The notes: generated from the sequence alone by a model not told the origin. A DNA stretch of 64,000 nucleotides from Actinomadura macrotermitis (GCF_009604375.1 NZ_WEGH01000002.1:186001-250000); one strand, 5' to 3'; shown: positions 56,471 to 64,000, counted from the stretch's first letter. A program made the numbers and translations.

Positions 56471-57205
56471 ATGACGAACGCACCATTGATCGAACTTCGC
56501 GACACGACGAAGAAATACGACGACGGCCCGCCCGCGCTGGCCGGTGTGACCTTGTCCGTGGCGGCCGGTGAGTGCGTGGCGATCCTCGGCCATTCCGGCA
56601 GCGGGAAGTCCACGCTGCTGAACCTGATCGCAGGTCTGGACAGGCCCTCCAGCGGCACCGTGACCGTCGGCGGCACCCGCGTCGACCGGCTCGGTGAGGC
56701 CGGGTCGGCGAAGTACCGCCGGGCCTCGATCGGCATGATCTTCCAGTTCTTCAACCTGCTCGACGACCTGACCGTGCTGGACAACGTCCTGGTTCCGGCG
56801 CAGTTGGCCGGGATGGGCAAGGGCGAAGCGAAGCAGCGGGCCGTCGAACTGCTCGGCTCGCTGGGCATCGACCGGCACGCCAAGGCCTATCCGCAACGCC
56901 TGTCCGGCGGGCAACGGCAGCGGGTGGCGGTGGCCAGGGCCTTGATGAACAAGCCAGCGCTGCTGCTGGCCGACGAGCCGACCGGCGCGCTGGACTCGAG
57001 CTCGGCCGAGGACGTGCGCCGGCTGCTGCTGGATCTGAACAGTGAGGGGCAGACCATCCTGCTGGTCACCCACGATGTGCGGCTGGCCGCGAGCACCGCG
57101 CGCCGCACGATCGAGTTGGTGGACGGCGCGGTCGAGCGGGACGTCGTCAACGACGGCAGCAGTGCCGGCATGCCGCTGACCCGTCCGGCGGGAGCGGCCG
57201 GATGA
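56471..57205 (+). CDS. ABC transporter ATPase, MacB/LolD type
   Basis: This 244-residue ATPase has Walker A GHSGSGKSTLLN, the Q-loop MIFQFFNLL, signature LSGGQRQRVAVARAL, Walker B LLLADEPTGALD and the switch His in VTHDVR. It starts at ATG 56471 after a divergent two-component system. The stop overlaps the ATG of a 25-codon open frame, which overlaps the permease start, so the three are coupled. The TCS/ABC layout recalls BceAB-type systems for peptide antibiotic resistance, though the permease here is the larger FtsX-duplicated type. Confidence 0.95.
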   Translation: MTNAPLIELRDTTKKYDDGPPALAGVTLSVAAGECVAILGHSGSGKSTLLNLIAGLDRPSSGTVTVGGTRVDRLGEAGSAKYRRASIGMIFQFFNLLDDLTVLDNVLVPAQLAGMGKGEAKQRAVELLGSLGIDRHAKAYPQRLSGGQRQRVAVARALMNKPALLLADEPTGALDSSSAEDVRRLLLDLNSEGQTILLVTHDVRLAASTARRTIELVDGAVERDVVNDGSSAGMPLTRPAGAAG

Positions 57206-57279
57206 CGCCGCGCAAGCCGCCGATGCCCCGGCGCCTCTTCGAGGCCGGATCCCGCCCGCTGCCGGCGGTGAGCCGGTGA
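57202..57279 (+). CDS. 25-codon open frame coupling ATPase and permease genes
   Basis: ATG 57202 to TGA 57277-57279 encodes MTPRKPPMPRRLFEAGSRPL plus five residues. It overlaps the ATPase stop (ATGA) and the permease GTG start (GTGA). With these double overlaps it may serve as a translational bridge rather than a functional peptide. It is basic and Pro-rich. Confidence 0.4.
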   Translation: MTPRKPPMPRRLFEAGSRPLPAVSR

Positions 57280-59684
57280 GCGCCTTGGGCAAGGTCGTAC
57301 GCTCCGGCGTGGGCCGGCGCCGGGTCCAGTCCCTCGTCATGGCCCTGACGACGTTCGCCGCGGTGACGTCCTCGGTACTCTCCCTCGGCCTGCTGACCGT
57401 CGTGCAGGCCCCGTTCGAGCACGCTTTCAAAGCCCGGAACGGCGCGCACCTGGCGGTCCAGTTCGACAGCTCGAAGGTCACGGCCGTGCAGGCCGCCGCC
57501 ACCGCTCACGCCGCCGGCGTCGCCGACGCGGCCGGACCGTATCCGATCGCCGCCGCCCTGGACACGACCATCGGCACGGACTGCCCCGAGAAGGATCTCG
57601 CCGGGCAGGACAACGGCCCGATCACCGTCACCACCCGGCCCGACCTGGGCGGCACCTCCGGGATGGACCGGCTGGCGCTGACCCAGGGGCGCTGGCCGGC
57701 CGGCCCGGGCGAGATCGCCCTGCCGTGGCAGCACTATGCCGCCGGCTGCTTCGGCGGTTCGGTGGTGTTCTCCTCCCTGCCGGGCAAGCCGTCGTTCAAG
57801 GTCGTCGGCTTCGCCGGCTCGGTGACCGACAGCGCGACCGCCTTCGCCACCGCCGACGGTTTCGCGCGGCTTACCGCCGCCGGCGCCAGGTCCGACGAGC
57901 AGATGCTCTACCGGTTCGCCAAGGCCGGGACCGATGCCGACATCGCCACCGGCAAGCAGGCGGTGGCCGCCGCCGCGCCGGCCGGCGCGGTCCAGAGCGG
58001 CCAGTCGTACCTGACCGCGGAGCAGCAGGCGACCGGGAACGCCAAGGCCTACGTGCCGTTCCTGATCGCCTTCGGGTTCCTCGGGCTGTTCCTGGCGGTG
58101 CTGATCATCTCGATCGTGGTCAGCGGGGCGGTGGCCTCGGGAATCCGGCGCATCGGGATTGTGAAGTCGTTGGGCTTCACCCCTTCGCAGGTGGCCCGCG
58201 CCTACGCCGCGCAGGCCATGATCCCTGCGACGCTCGGCGTGGTGCTCGGCACGGTTTCCGGCAACCTCCTGGCCGTGCCGATCCTGGACGGGGCCGCCGG
58301 GCAGCTCGGCGCGGCCGGTGCCACGATTCCGTTGTGGGTCAGCGCCGCGGTGCCGCTGGGCACCCTGCTGGTCGTCGGCGTCACGGCGGTGATCCCGGCA
58401 CTGCGGGCCGGCCGGATGCCGACGGTGCGGGCTCTGGTCGCCGGCCGCGCCCCCAAGGCCGGGGGCGGTCGGACGGCGCAGCGGCTGGCCTCGCGGCTGC
58501 CGCTGCCCCGGGCCGTGTCGCTGGGCCTGGCCCAGCCGTTCGCCCGGCCGGCCCGGACCGTACTGGTCGGCGCGGCGGTGCTGTTCGGCGTGGTGAGCGC
58601 CACGTTCGCAGTAGGGCTGGAGTCCGGGTTCAACCGGTACCTGGACACCAGTACCTCGGGCTTCAACGTCGCGTCGAAGCTCGTGATCCCCACAGCCGCC
58701 GTAGGCGTGCCCTGGGACCGCTACGGCCCCAACGATCCGCGCGCCCCGCACCTGGACGCCGCCAAGGTGGCCGCCGCGCTCGCCGGAATCCCTGGCACGA
58801 AGACCACGTTCGGCTGGGGCGACAGCGGCGCGACCATGGTCGGCGCCCCGACCGGCGGCGAACCGGCGAAGGTGTTCACGGTCACCGGCGACTTCTCCTG
58901 GACGAACATGGAGCTGCTGTCCGGCCGCTGGTATGCGGCGCCCGGCGAGGCCGTGGTCGGCGACAAGCTGGCCTCGGCGGCGGGGATCCATGTCGGTGAC
59001 GACGTCACCGTGGTGCAGCGGAACAAGCGACTGTCGCTGAAGGTGGTCGGCGTCAACTTCGACACCAACCAGGGCGACTACACGGTCATGACGGATGCGG
59101 CCGCCTTCACCGCCGCCGGCCTGACCCCGCGCATCGACCAGTTCAACGTCGAGCTGGCCTCGAACGTCAGCGGATCGGACTGGTCCGCCTCGGCCGCCGC
59201 CGCGCTGACCCCGCTGAACGCCTCGGTCCAGTCGAACTCGGGGGCGGGCAAGAACATCATCGTGATCACCATGGGCGCCCTGGTGGCCACGCTCACGCTG
59301 ATGATGATGGCGGTCGCCGCGCTCGGCGTGCTGAGCATGGTCGTGCAGGACACCCGGGAGCGGGTTCATGATCTGGGGATCTTCAAGGCCCTCGGGATGA
59401 CCCCCGGGCAGACCATGGCGATGGTGCTGGCCTCGGTGGCGCTCACCGGCCTGATCGCCGGGCTGGTCGGGGTCCCGCTCGGGGTCGCGATGGAGCAGGC
59501 GACGCTGACCCCGATGGGGCACGCGATCGGCCGGCACCTGCCGCCGAGCGTGTCCCACGTCTACACCGCCGGGCTGCTCGTCCCCCTGCTGGCCGGCGGG
59601 ATCGTGATCGCCCTGCTCGGGGCACTGCCGCCGGCCGGCTGGGCGGCACGGACCCGGACCGCCACCGCGCTGCGGACCGAGTAG
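57276..59684 (+). CDS. ABC transporter permease, duplicated FtsX type
   Basis: This 802-residue permease starts at GTG 57276. It has one N-terminal membrane helix (VMALTTFAAVTSSVLSLGLLTV), a large extracellular domain, three helices with the FtsX signature (AFGFLGLFLAVLIISIVVSG; SGIRRIGIVKSLGFTPSQVARAY), a second helix and extracellular domain, and a final FtsX unit (ERVHDLGIFKALGMTPGQTMAMV) with further helices. This two-unit MacB_PCD/FtsX layout is typical of actinobacterial lipid or peptide-resistance exporters. It pairs with the ATPase just upstream. A strong terminator follows. Confidence 0.93.
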   Translation: MSALGKVVRSGVGRRRVQSLVMALTTFAAVTSSVLSLGLLTVVQAPFEHAFKARNGAHLAVQFDSSKVTAVQAAATAHAAGVADAAGPYPIAAALDTTIGTDCPEKDLAGQDNGPITVTTRPDLGGTSGMDRLALTQGRWPAGPGEIALPWQHYAAGCFGGSVVFSSLPGKPSFKVVGFAGSVTDSATAFATADGFARLTAAGARSDEQMLYRFAKAGTDADIATGKQAVAAAAPAGAVQSGQSYLTAEQQATGNAKAYVPFLIAFGFLGLFLAVLIISIVVSGAVASGIRRIGIVKSLGFTPSQVARAYAAQAMIPATLGVVLGTVSGNLLAVPILDGAAGQLGAAGATIPLWVSAAVPLGTLLVVGVTAVIPALRAGRMPTVRALVAGRAPKAGGGRTAQRLASRLPLPRAVSLGLAQPFARPARTVLVGAAVLFGVVSATFAVGLESGFNRYLDTSTSGFNVASKLVIPTAAVGVPWDRYGPNDPRAPHLDAAKVAAALAGIPGTKTTFGWGDSGATMVGAPTGGEPAKVFTVTGDFSWTNMELLSGRWYAAPGEAVVGDKLASAAGIHVGDDVTVVQRNKRLSLKVVGVNFDTNQGDYTVMTDAAAFTAAGLTPRIDQFNVELASNVSGSDWSASAAAALTPLNASVQSNSGAGKNIIVITMGALVATLTLMMMAVAALGVLSMVVQDTRERVHDLGIFKALGMTPGQTMAMVLASVALTGLIAGLVGVPLGVAMEQATLTPMGHAIGRHLPPSVSHVYTAGLLVPLLAGGIVIALLGALPPAGWAARTRTATALRTE

Positions 59685-59746
59685 GACGAGCAGAGCCGCC
59701 GGTCGCCGCGGCAAAAGCGGTGCCGGGCACTGCACGGCGCGGTGAG

Positions 59747-59804
59747 AACGCCAGTGCCGGCCTCCCGGTCGATGCCCTCGGGAGGCCGGCATTCCGGCGT
59801 TTTC
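59747..59804 (+). terminator. Terminator after the ABC permease gene
   Basis: A long stem joins AACGCC and GTGCCGGCCTCCC on the left with GGGAGGCCGGC and GGCGTT on the right, with a small internal loop, and ends TTTTCC. Confidence 0.8.
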
Positions 59805-59881
59805 CCTCGGCACAAAGCGTGCGAGGCACCTGACACGAACCCCCATCGGCGGTAGCGGCACGCATGCCCGATCGCCGCGGT

Positions 59882-59896
59882 TCCCACGCGACCCAC
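59882..59896 (+). repeat. Candidate right attachment repeat (attR)
   Basis: TCCCACGCGACCCAC repeats the tRNA-Lys 3' end (38410-38424) exactly and in the same direction. It lies directly against the stop codon of the AraC-type gene, which starts the chromosome again. Confidence 0.7.
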
Positions 59897-60907
59897 TCAT
59901 AGGCCGGCTGGCCTGCGTCGGAGCGGCACGGCCCCCACTGCGGCATCCAAGGGGAGCGTGCCGTGGTGCTGCCGGTACCGGGCGGGCGACATGCCGTAGG
60001 CCTCGCGGAAGACCCGCCCGAAGTACGTCGGGTCGGTCAGTCCCCATTTCGCGCCGATCGCGTGGACGGGGCACCCCGCCAAGGCGGGATCGGCCAGGTC
60101 GCGGCGGCACCGCTCCAGCCGCTCGGCCCGGATCCAGGCGGAGACGCTGAGGTCCTCGGCCTCGAACAGCCGGTGCAGGTACCGCAGGGACACGCGCTGG
60201 GCTTCGGCGACCGCCCTCGGCGACAGCTCGGGGTCGGCCAGCTCCCTCAGGACGAACGCCTTGATCCGCTGCAGCAGGGTCTGCTGCGGCGCGGAGATCC
60301 GCCCGTCGAGGTGTCCCGCGAGCAGTCCGTGGACCAGATCCAGCGTGCTGCCTTCCAGCCGCGCACGATCGACCGCCGTCAGGGATTCCGCCTGCTCCAC
60401 GACGGCGTGGGCGTGGGCGAGCAGAACCGCGCCCATGCCCTGCCCCAGGTCCAGGCTCGTGCACAGCAGCCGGTCCAGCGAGCGGTGCAGCGGCTTCAGG
60501 GCGGCGCGCCCGATCTCGATGAGCAGCACGTCGGTGTGGTCGTCGCCGGTATGCCAGCCGTTGAAGGGGTGGGAGCTGCTCAGCAGCGCCCCTTCGCCAC
60601 CGCTCAGCGAGGCATGCCGGCCCTCGGAGACGAGATGTGTCCGTCCGGAGGCCGGGTGGAGAAGGGTGAGCACCTCCGGGTCACTGCTGCGGACCAGTTG
60701 TGGTGATCGCCAGCTGCGCAGAGGCGGGTGCCGCAACCGCGAGATCTGGACCGACCCGCACGCGACGTTGCGCACCGAAGCCACAAAATCGTTCTCGAAA
60801 GGGCTGGTCGTCTTGCACGGAAGGTATTGCCGAGCACAGGTGTCGGCCCACAGATCGAACCTCTCGGGAGGCGCCACCGAAAGTGTCGTAAAGTCAAGAA
60901 CAGCCAT
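59897..60907 (-). CDS. AraC-family transcriptional regulator
   Basis: The product is 336 residues from ATG 60907; the open frame extends 20 codons further. It has an AraC-binding-like N-terminal domain (MAVLDFTTLSVAPPERFDLWADTCARQYLP, as in the AraC_binding_2 group) and a C-terminal HTH_18 pair (LSPRAVAEAQRVSLRYLHRLFEAEDLSVSAWIRAERLERCRRDL; AIGAKWGLTDPTYFGRVFREAYGMSPARYR). It is divergent from a secreted-protein gene that it probably controls. A shrunken copy of this gene stands at the same place before the paralogous secreted gene. Its stop touches the attR repeat, so the element inserted right behind it. Confidence 0.93.
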   Translation of the reverse strand: MAVLDFTTLSVAPPERFDLWADTCARQYLPCKTTSPFENDFVASVRNVACGSVQISRLRHPPLRSWRSPQLVRSSDPEVLTLLHPASGRTHLVSEGRHASLSGGEGALLSSSHPFNGWHTGDDHTDVLLIEIGRAALKPLHRSLDRLLCTSLDLGQGMGAVLLAHAHAVVEQAESLTAVDRARLEGSTLDLVHGLLAGHLDGRISAPQQTLLQRIKAFVLRELADPELSPRAVAEAQRVSLRYLHRLFEAEDLSVSAWIRAERLERCRRDLADPALAGCPVHAIGAKWGLTDPTYFGRVFREAYGMSPARYRQHHGTLPLDAAVGAVPLRRRPAGL

Positions 60908-60958
60908 CGCCCGTCCTGCCCCCAGCAACTCGACGGCACAGCACCGCACCAAACTTAC

Positions 60959-60992
60959 GCAAGTCAATACCTTCTTAAACTCATGCGAGTCA
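60959..60992. promoter_or_regulatory. Direct repeat in the AraC/secreted-protein intergenic region
   Basis: GCAAGTCA (60959) and GCGAGTCA (60985) are 26 bp apart, about 50-85 bp before the AraC start. The related TTGAATCAAAGTG persists at the same place (62465) in the second unit. AraC proteins bind such spaced direct repeats. Confidence 0.45.
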
Positions 60993-61346
60993 AGGTGTTC
61001 ATGCTCTCCGTCAGGACTTCACCCGTCGGCGCACGGGAGCCGACGAACAGGGACGGGCACTGCGCTCCGCCCCCAGGCCACCACACGTGCGAAACGGCGG
61101 GACGCAGTCGGCGCCACGCACGAATCGCCAACGGTGACGCTCATGCGCCTACCTCTATGTCCTCGTTATCAGCATGGGCCGGCCACCATTTCTGGAGATC
61201 GGGCAGTGTCACACCCTGCTATCCGAGAAGTTCATTCAGTAGTCGATCGGCAGGTAGGGAATCACTGCCCGGACGGGCCCGCTCACGATGGGCGGTTCTG
61301 CGTGAGAAGAAAGCAGGCGATTCGGGCGGGTGCACTGACGGACGAT
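60993..61346. other. Non-coding stretch between AraC gene and secreted-protein leader
   Basis: No gene was recognised. Part of it (around 61050-61300) is similar to the matching interval of the second unit, so it belongs to the duplicated block and probably contains the promoter of the secreted protein. Confidence 0.4.
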
Positions 61347-61369
61347 GCCTGTGCGCGCGGAGCACAGGC
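61347..61369 (+). promoter_or_regulatory. Conserved leader hairpin (unit 1)
   Basis: GCCTGTGC and GCACAGGC pair around GCGCGGA, 91 bp before the secreted-protein ATG. The identical 23-base hairpin stands at 62717 before the paralogue, within flanks that have diverged. Confidence 0.55.
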
Positions 61370-61460
61370 ACCGGCACCCGAATATGGCGACGATTGCGGC
61401 GAATACCCGGCATCACCCATTGCCGGGCCCGAACCACTCACACCCATGGAGTGATCGCGC

Positions 61461-62048
61461 ATGAAGGTCGCCATCAAGTTCGCCGCCGTCGCCGCCGCGG
61501 CCGCCGCCCTCACCGGCGCGGTCGCCGCGCCCGCGCAGGCCGCCACGGTGAACAGCGTCCTCGGCTACACCTGCTCCTTCGGCACCCTGCCGAACCTGTC
61601 GAACGAGAACGCCCTGATCAGCTTCAGGGGCACGTTCGACGACACCGCCCAGGTAGACGTCGCCACCAATCCGGTGGACGTCACCAGCCAGTTCTCCTTC
61701 AGCCAGAGCACCAGCAACGGCCTGGCCGCCGTCGGCGCGTCCTCCGTCCAGTTCTCCGGCACGGTCAAGCTCGACGTCGTCCAGCCGACCAGGACGGTCC
61801 CCCTCTACCTGGGCCACTCCTTCCCCGCCCAGACAGTGACCTCAGGTCAGGTACTCACGCAGAGTGCCGCCTCGTACATCCCCGCCCTCACCTTCCACAC
61901 CGCCGGCACCGTCGAGTACCGCCTGTCCACCATCTCCCTCACCGCCACTCTCAAGAACTCGTCTGGTGCGACCATCGGCACCTCGGCGGTCACCTGCACC
62001 CGCAAGCCCGCCCAGAACAACCTGGTGACCACCACGGTCGTGTCCTGA
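61461..62048 (+). CDS. Secreted beta-sheet protein, DUF6801-like (paralogue 1)
   Basis: The product is 195 residues from ATG 61461. The signal peptide (MKVAIKFAAVAAAAAALTGA to APAQA) is followed by a mature chain of about 168 residues with two cysteines (GYTCSFG and AVTCTRK). These lie near the two ends and are probably bridged. Alternating strands such as YTCSFGTLPNLSNENALISF and LTATLKNSSGATIGTSAVTC suggest a beta-sandwich. It resembles the actinobacterial DUF6801 secreted domain. The paralogue at 62833 shares the same ends. A terminator follows. Likely controlled by the divergent AraC regulator; function unknown. Confidence 0.8.
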   Translation: MKVAIKFAAVAAAAAALTGAVAAPAQAATVNSVLGYTCSFGTLPNLSNENALISFRGTFDDTAQVDVATNPVDVTSQFSFSQSTSNGLAAVGASSVQFSGTVKLDVVQPTRTVPLYLGHSFPAQTVTSGQVLTQSAASYIPALTFHTAGTVEYRLSTISLTATLKNSSGATIGTSAVTCTRKPAQNNLVTTTVVS

Positions 62049-62059
62049 CCCCATTGACG

Positions 62060-62092
62060 CGAAGGGCCCCGGCTTTCGCCGGGGCCCTTCGG
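62060..62092 (+). terminator. Terminator after secreted paralogue 1
   Basis: CGAAGGGCCCCGG and its complement pair around CTTTCG. The same hairpin sequence recurs after paralogue 2, so it was duplicated with the gene. Confidence 0.85.
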
Positions 62093-62188
62093 CGTTCAGC
62101 AGGCCGCCCTTCTGGATTCGGCGACACGCTAACCGGCATTCGTGCGGACGGATCGTTCCGGTCTACGTCGAGGCGGTGCGGCCGCCCG

Positions 62189-62440
62189 TCAGCCCGCCGC
62201 TGTGGAAAGCGCGTGGTGCTGCCGGTACCGGGCGGGCGCCATGCCGCAGGGCTCACGGAAGATCCGCCCGAAACGCGTCGGGTCGGTCAGCCCCAATTTG
62301 GCGCCGATCGCGCGGACGGGGCGCCCGGCCAAATCGCGGCGGCACCACTCCACGAACCCGGTCCGGATCCGATCGAGGGCACCACCGAGAAATCTGAAAA
62401 GCCAGGAACAGCCGTCCCGCCGCACCTCAGCAACTTGACG
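62189..62440 (-). pseudogene. AraC-family regulator with internal deletion
   Basis: The end of the AraC regulator survives (CRRDLAGRPVRAIGAKLGLTD, then FGRIFREPCGMAPARYRQHH), joined to the codons of its first residues (TAVPGFSDFSVVPS, equivalent to MAVLDFTTLSVAPP in the intact gene) in another frame. About 270 codons are missing between them. The start codon is changed too. The gene has no ligand domain and only one of two helix-turn-helix units, so it should be inactive. Confidence 0.75.
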
Positions 62441-62716
62441 GCGCAGCACCGTATCGAGCTCATTTGAATCAAAGTGCTTACCCCCTCGCTCGAGATTCGT
62501 CCGTCAGCGCATGGAAAACAACGGCCAGGGGCGGGCACCACGCTCCGCTTCCAGATCACTACACACCTGGCGCAGTGGGCTGCGATGAGACGGAATCACA
62601 TACGAATCTTCAGCGCCGATGTATGCGCGACCGGGGAGCCGACCTCGTTAGCAGCCCGGCCCAGCCGCCATTCCCGGAGATCGCAGGTGAGTCGAACGGA
62701 TGCGCTGACAGACGAT

Positions 62717-62739
62717 GCCTGTGCGCGCGGAGCACAGGC
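62717..62739 (+). promoter_or_regulatory. Conserved leader hairpin (unit 2)
   Basis: The hairpin GCCTGTGC/GCACAGGC is identical in sequence to unit 1 and stands 93 bp before the start of paralogue 2. Conservation after the regulator's loss suggests it acts in cis on the secreted genes. Confidence 0.55.
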
Positions 62740-62832
62740 GCCGCCCACCTGAATATAGGGACAATCGCGGCGAATGCCCAGCATTACCCCTTGCCGGGTC
62801 GGAACCGCTCAAACATCTCGAAGGGTCCCTGG

Positions 62833-63426
62833 ATGAAGTCCGTCATCAAGTACGCCGCTTTCGTCATGGCCGCGACCGCCGCCCTCACCGGTACGGTCGC
62901 CGTGCCCGCACAGGCCGCGACGGTGAACAAGGTCCTCACCTACAGCTGCTCCTTCGGCCTCTTCCCGAACCTGTCGAACGAGAACGCCCTGATCAGCTTC
63001 GCCGGCACGTTCGACGACACCGCCCAGGTGAACGTCGGCACCACGCCGGTGGACATCACCACGGCGTTGTCCTTCTTCCAGAGCACCGCCACCGGCCTGG
63101 CCGCCGCCGGCGTCTCCTCCATCCAGATCGACGGCTCGATCAGGCTCAACGTCACCCAGCCGAACGGCACCACGGTCCCCCTCTATCTCAGCCACTCCTT
63201 CCCCCAGAGGCCCGTGTCCTCGGGCACCATCTTCTCGATGACCGACGACACGAGGCTGATCTCCCTCTACTTCCGCAGCGCCGGCACCGCCGAGTACCGC
63301 CTGTCCAACCTCGCCTTCACCGCCACTCTCAAGAACTCGTCCGGTGCGACTCTCGGCACCTCCGAGGTCACCTGCACCGTCAAGCCCAACCAGGACAACC
63401 TGGTCACCACCACGGTCGTGTCCTGA
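62833..63426 (+). CDS. Secreted beta-sheet protein, DUF6801-like (paralogue 2)
   Basis: The product is 197 residues from ATG 62833 (MKSVIKYAAFVMAATAALTG to VPAQA as signal peptide). It shares the frame of paralogue 1: LTYSCSFGLFPNLSNENALISF, FDDTAQVNVGTTPVDI, LYLSHSFPQRPVSSG and the ending TCTVKPNQDNLVTTTVVS. The middle is more diverged, while N-terminal and C-terminal parts are nearly the same. The two cysteines are kept. The regulator gene of this unit has decayed, so it may now depend on the intact AraC protein 2 kb away. A terminator follows. Confidence 0.8.
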   Translation: MKSVIKYAAFVMAATAALTGTVAVPAQAATVNKVLTYSCSFGLFPNLSNENALISFAGTFDDTAQVNVGTTPVDITTALSFFQSTATGLAAAGVSSIQIDGSIRLNVTQPNGTTVPLYLSHSFPQRPVSSGTIFSMTDDTRLISLYFRSAGTAEYRLSNLAFTATLKNSSGATLGTSEVTCTVKPNQDNLVTTTVVS

Positions 63427-63437
63427 CCTCACTGACG

Positions 63438-63470
63438 CGAAGGGCCCCGGCGAACGCCGGGGCCCTTCGG
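63438..63470 (+). terminator. Terminator after secreted paralogue 2
   Basis: CGAAGGGCCCCGG and its complement pair around a 6-base loop; the stem is identical to the one after paralogue 1. Confidence 0.85.
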
Positions 63471-63484
63471 CGTTCCGCCCCGCG

Positions 63485-63660
63485 TCAGCGCGGGTCGACG
63501 GGGGCGAGGCGGTAGGCGCCCCCGTGGGTGACGACGCGGCCCGCGGCGGGCGGGGCGAAGTGGGTGCCGAGGACGAGCGTGCCGGTGTCGGCGAGCGAGG
63601 CGAGCAGCGCGCGGCGCGTGGCCTCGGACTGCCGCGGGTCGATGTCGACGAGAACGCGCA
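63485..63660 (-). pseudogene. Metallo-beta-lactamase-fold hydrolase, C-terminal fragment
   Basis: On the minus strand RVLVDIDPRQSEATRRALLASLADTGTLVLGTHFAPPAAGRVV to APVDPR matches the C-terminal end of MBL-fold hydrolases; the His in LGTHFAPPAAG is a usual metal ligand. Everything before about 63660 is missing because the sequence there belongs to an amidase on the other strand. Confidence 0.65.
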
Positions 63661-64000
63661 GGCCGGCAGCACGGTCGCCGCGCGCCTGGCGGAGGCCGGC
63701 GCGGTCCTGCCGGGCAAGACGCACACGCACGAGTTCGCCTACAGCCTGACCACCCCGCAGACCGGCAACGCCTGGGACCGGGGCCGGAACGCCGGCGGGT
63801 CCGCCGTCGCCGTCGCCGCGGGCATGGCGGCCTTCGCGGTCGGCACCGACACGGGCGGGTCGATCCGGGCGCCGGCCGCGCTCAACGGCGTCGTCGGCCT
63901 GAAGCCGACCTACGGGCTCGTCCCGCGGCACGGCGTGACGTCGCTGTCCTGGCCGCGTTGGCCGCCCCCGCCGCGGACCACCGGCCGGGCGGGGACGCCT
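63655..64000 (+). pseudogene. Amidase-signature enzyme, internal fragment with deletions (continues past window)
   Basis: The plus strand encodes GSTVAARLAEAGAVLPGKTHTHEFAYSLTTPQTGNAWDRG, then NAGGSAVAVAAGMAAFAVGTDTGGSIRAPAALNGVVGLKPTYGL, the amidase-signature core with catalytic Lys (GKTHTH) and Ser (DTGGS). The 5' part is missing at 63655. The GGSSGGSA loop is shortened to NAGGSA, removing the cis-Ser. Near 63945 a further deletion changes frame: LAALAAPAADHRPGGD reads on in another frame. The gene is therefore decayed. Confidence 0.65.

Larger units (their letters stand above)
38410..59896. mobile_element. Candidate integrated element in tRNA-Lys (21.5 kb, partly decayed)
   Basis: Two exact 15-base direct repeats bound the segment, one being the 3' end of tRNA-Lys. 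Inside lie a tyrosine integrase, an excisionase-like gene, a serine-recombinase-like gene, IS remnants and a broken methyltransferase. The left half has visibly lower GC than the chromosome. The integrase lies in the interior, 8 kb from the right repeat and 12 kb from the left, which is unusual and suggests a composite or rearranged element. No replication or conjugation gene (FtsK/TraB, RepSA) was found, so it is probably no longer autonomous. Confidence 0.6.

Noticed and set aside
57147..60464. 1,105-codon minus-strand open frame opposite the ABC genes
   Set aside because: Antisense shadow of the permease; no motif, no ribosome site, and it crosses the terminator and attR.

Overview
The window is high-GC DNA with the codon use and gene families of a filamentous actinomycete: a DivIVA/Wag31-like coiled-coil protein, an SCO5389-family protein, a NemA-type ene-reductase, a LAL/LuxR regulator, Crp-type NlpC/P60 hydrolase promoters and many GTG starts. 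Streptosporangiales (for example Thermomonosporaceae) is a reasonable but unproven placement. No rRNA or CRISPR array was seen. One tRNA gene, tRNA-Lys(TTT), is present at 38351-38423.

1-38.3 kb is mostly chromosomal core and accessory sequence. In order it holds: the 3' end of a 5'-nucleotidase; an Rpn-like PD-(D/E)XK nuclease gene followed by three free copies of its C-terminal module; a TetR/quinone-oxidoreductase divergon; a PiT phosphate transporter with its DUF47 partner; a copper-chaperone-like protein; a 1,298-residue CbxX-type AAA+ protein; a gamma-carbonic-anhydrase-like protein; DivIVA; peptide deformylase; ArfB; an MpaB-type oxygenase; an OmpR/histidine-kinase pair beside two 11-bp-phased repeat arrays; a secreted W-repeat protein; a crotonase/SDR pair; an SDR/topoisomerase IB operon; a lipase-like hydrolase; a nucleotidyltransferase/58-aa protein/metallophosphoesterase operon; small membrane and cupin proteins; a secreted GH1 glycosidase; two NlpC/P60 hydrolases with Crp sites, long leaders and apparent CTG starts; an ene-reductase; a LAL regulator; an ADP-ribosylglycohydrolase-like protein; a thioesterase; and a P450.

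38.41-59.90 kb looks like an integrated element. The last 15 bases of the tRNA-Lys region recur exactly at 59882-59896, and a tyrosine integrase, an excisionase-like gene and a serine-recombinase-like gene lie inside. Its left half (39.2-49.5 kb) has visibly lower GC. It encodes a small secreted protein, a lipoprotein, a MacAB-like exporter whose adaptor carries a peptidoglycan-binding domain, and a 1,444-residue secreted protein with lysozyme-fold, golvesin-like and NucA/NucB nuclease regions. That gene is followed directly by a SUKH (SMI1/KNR4) gene, the usual immunity fold for nuclease toxins. I read this block as a self-contained secreted DNase toxin-immunity and export system, and it is the strongest candidate for something undescribed. 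The middle (49.5-54.5 kb) is decayed: IS scars, a frameshifted excisionase-like gene and a methyltransferase broken by two frameshifts. The right end (54.5-59.7 kb) is an intact NarL-type two-component system with an FtsX-type ABC transporter.

59.9-64 kb is a duplicated AraC-regulator/secreted-protein unit. The second regulator has lost its middle, while the hairpin leader and the secreted gene are kept. The window ends in two truncated genes joined back to back, a metallo-beta-lactamase tail and an amidase.
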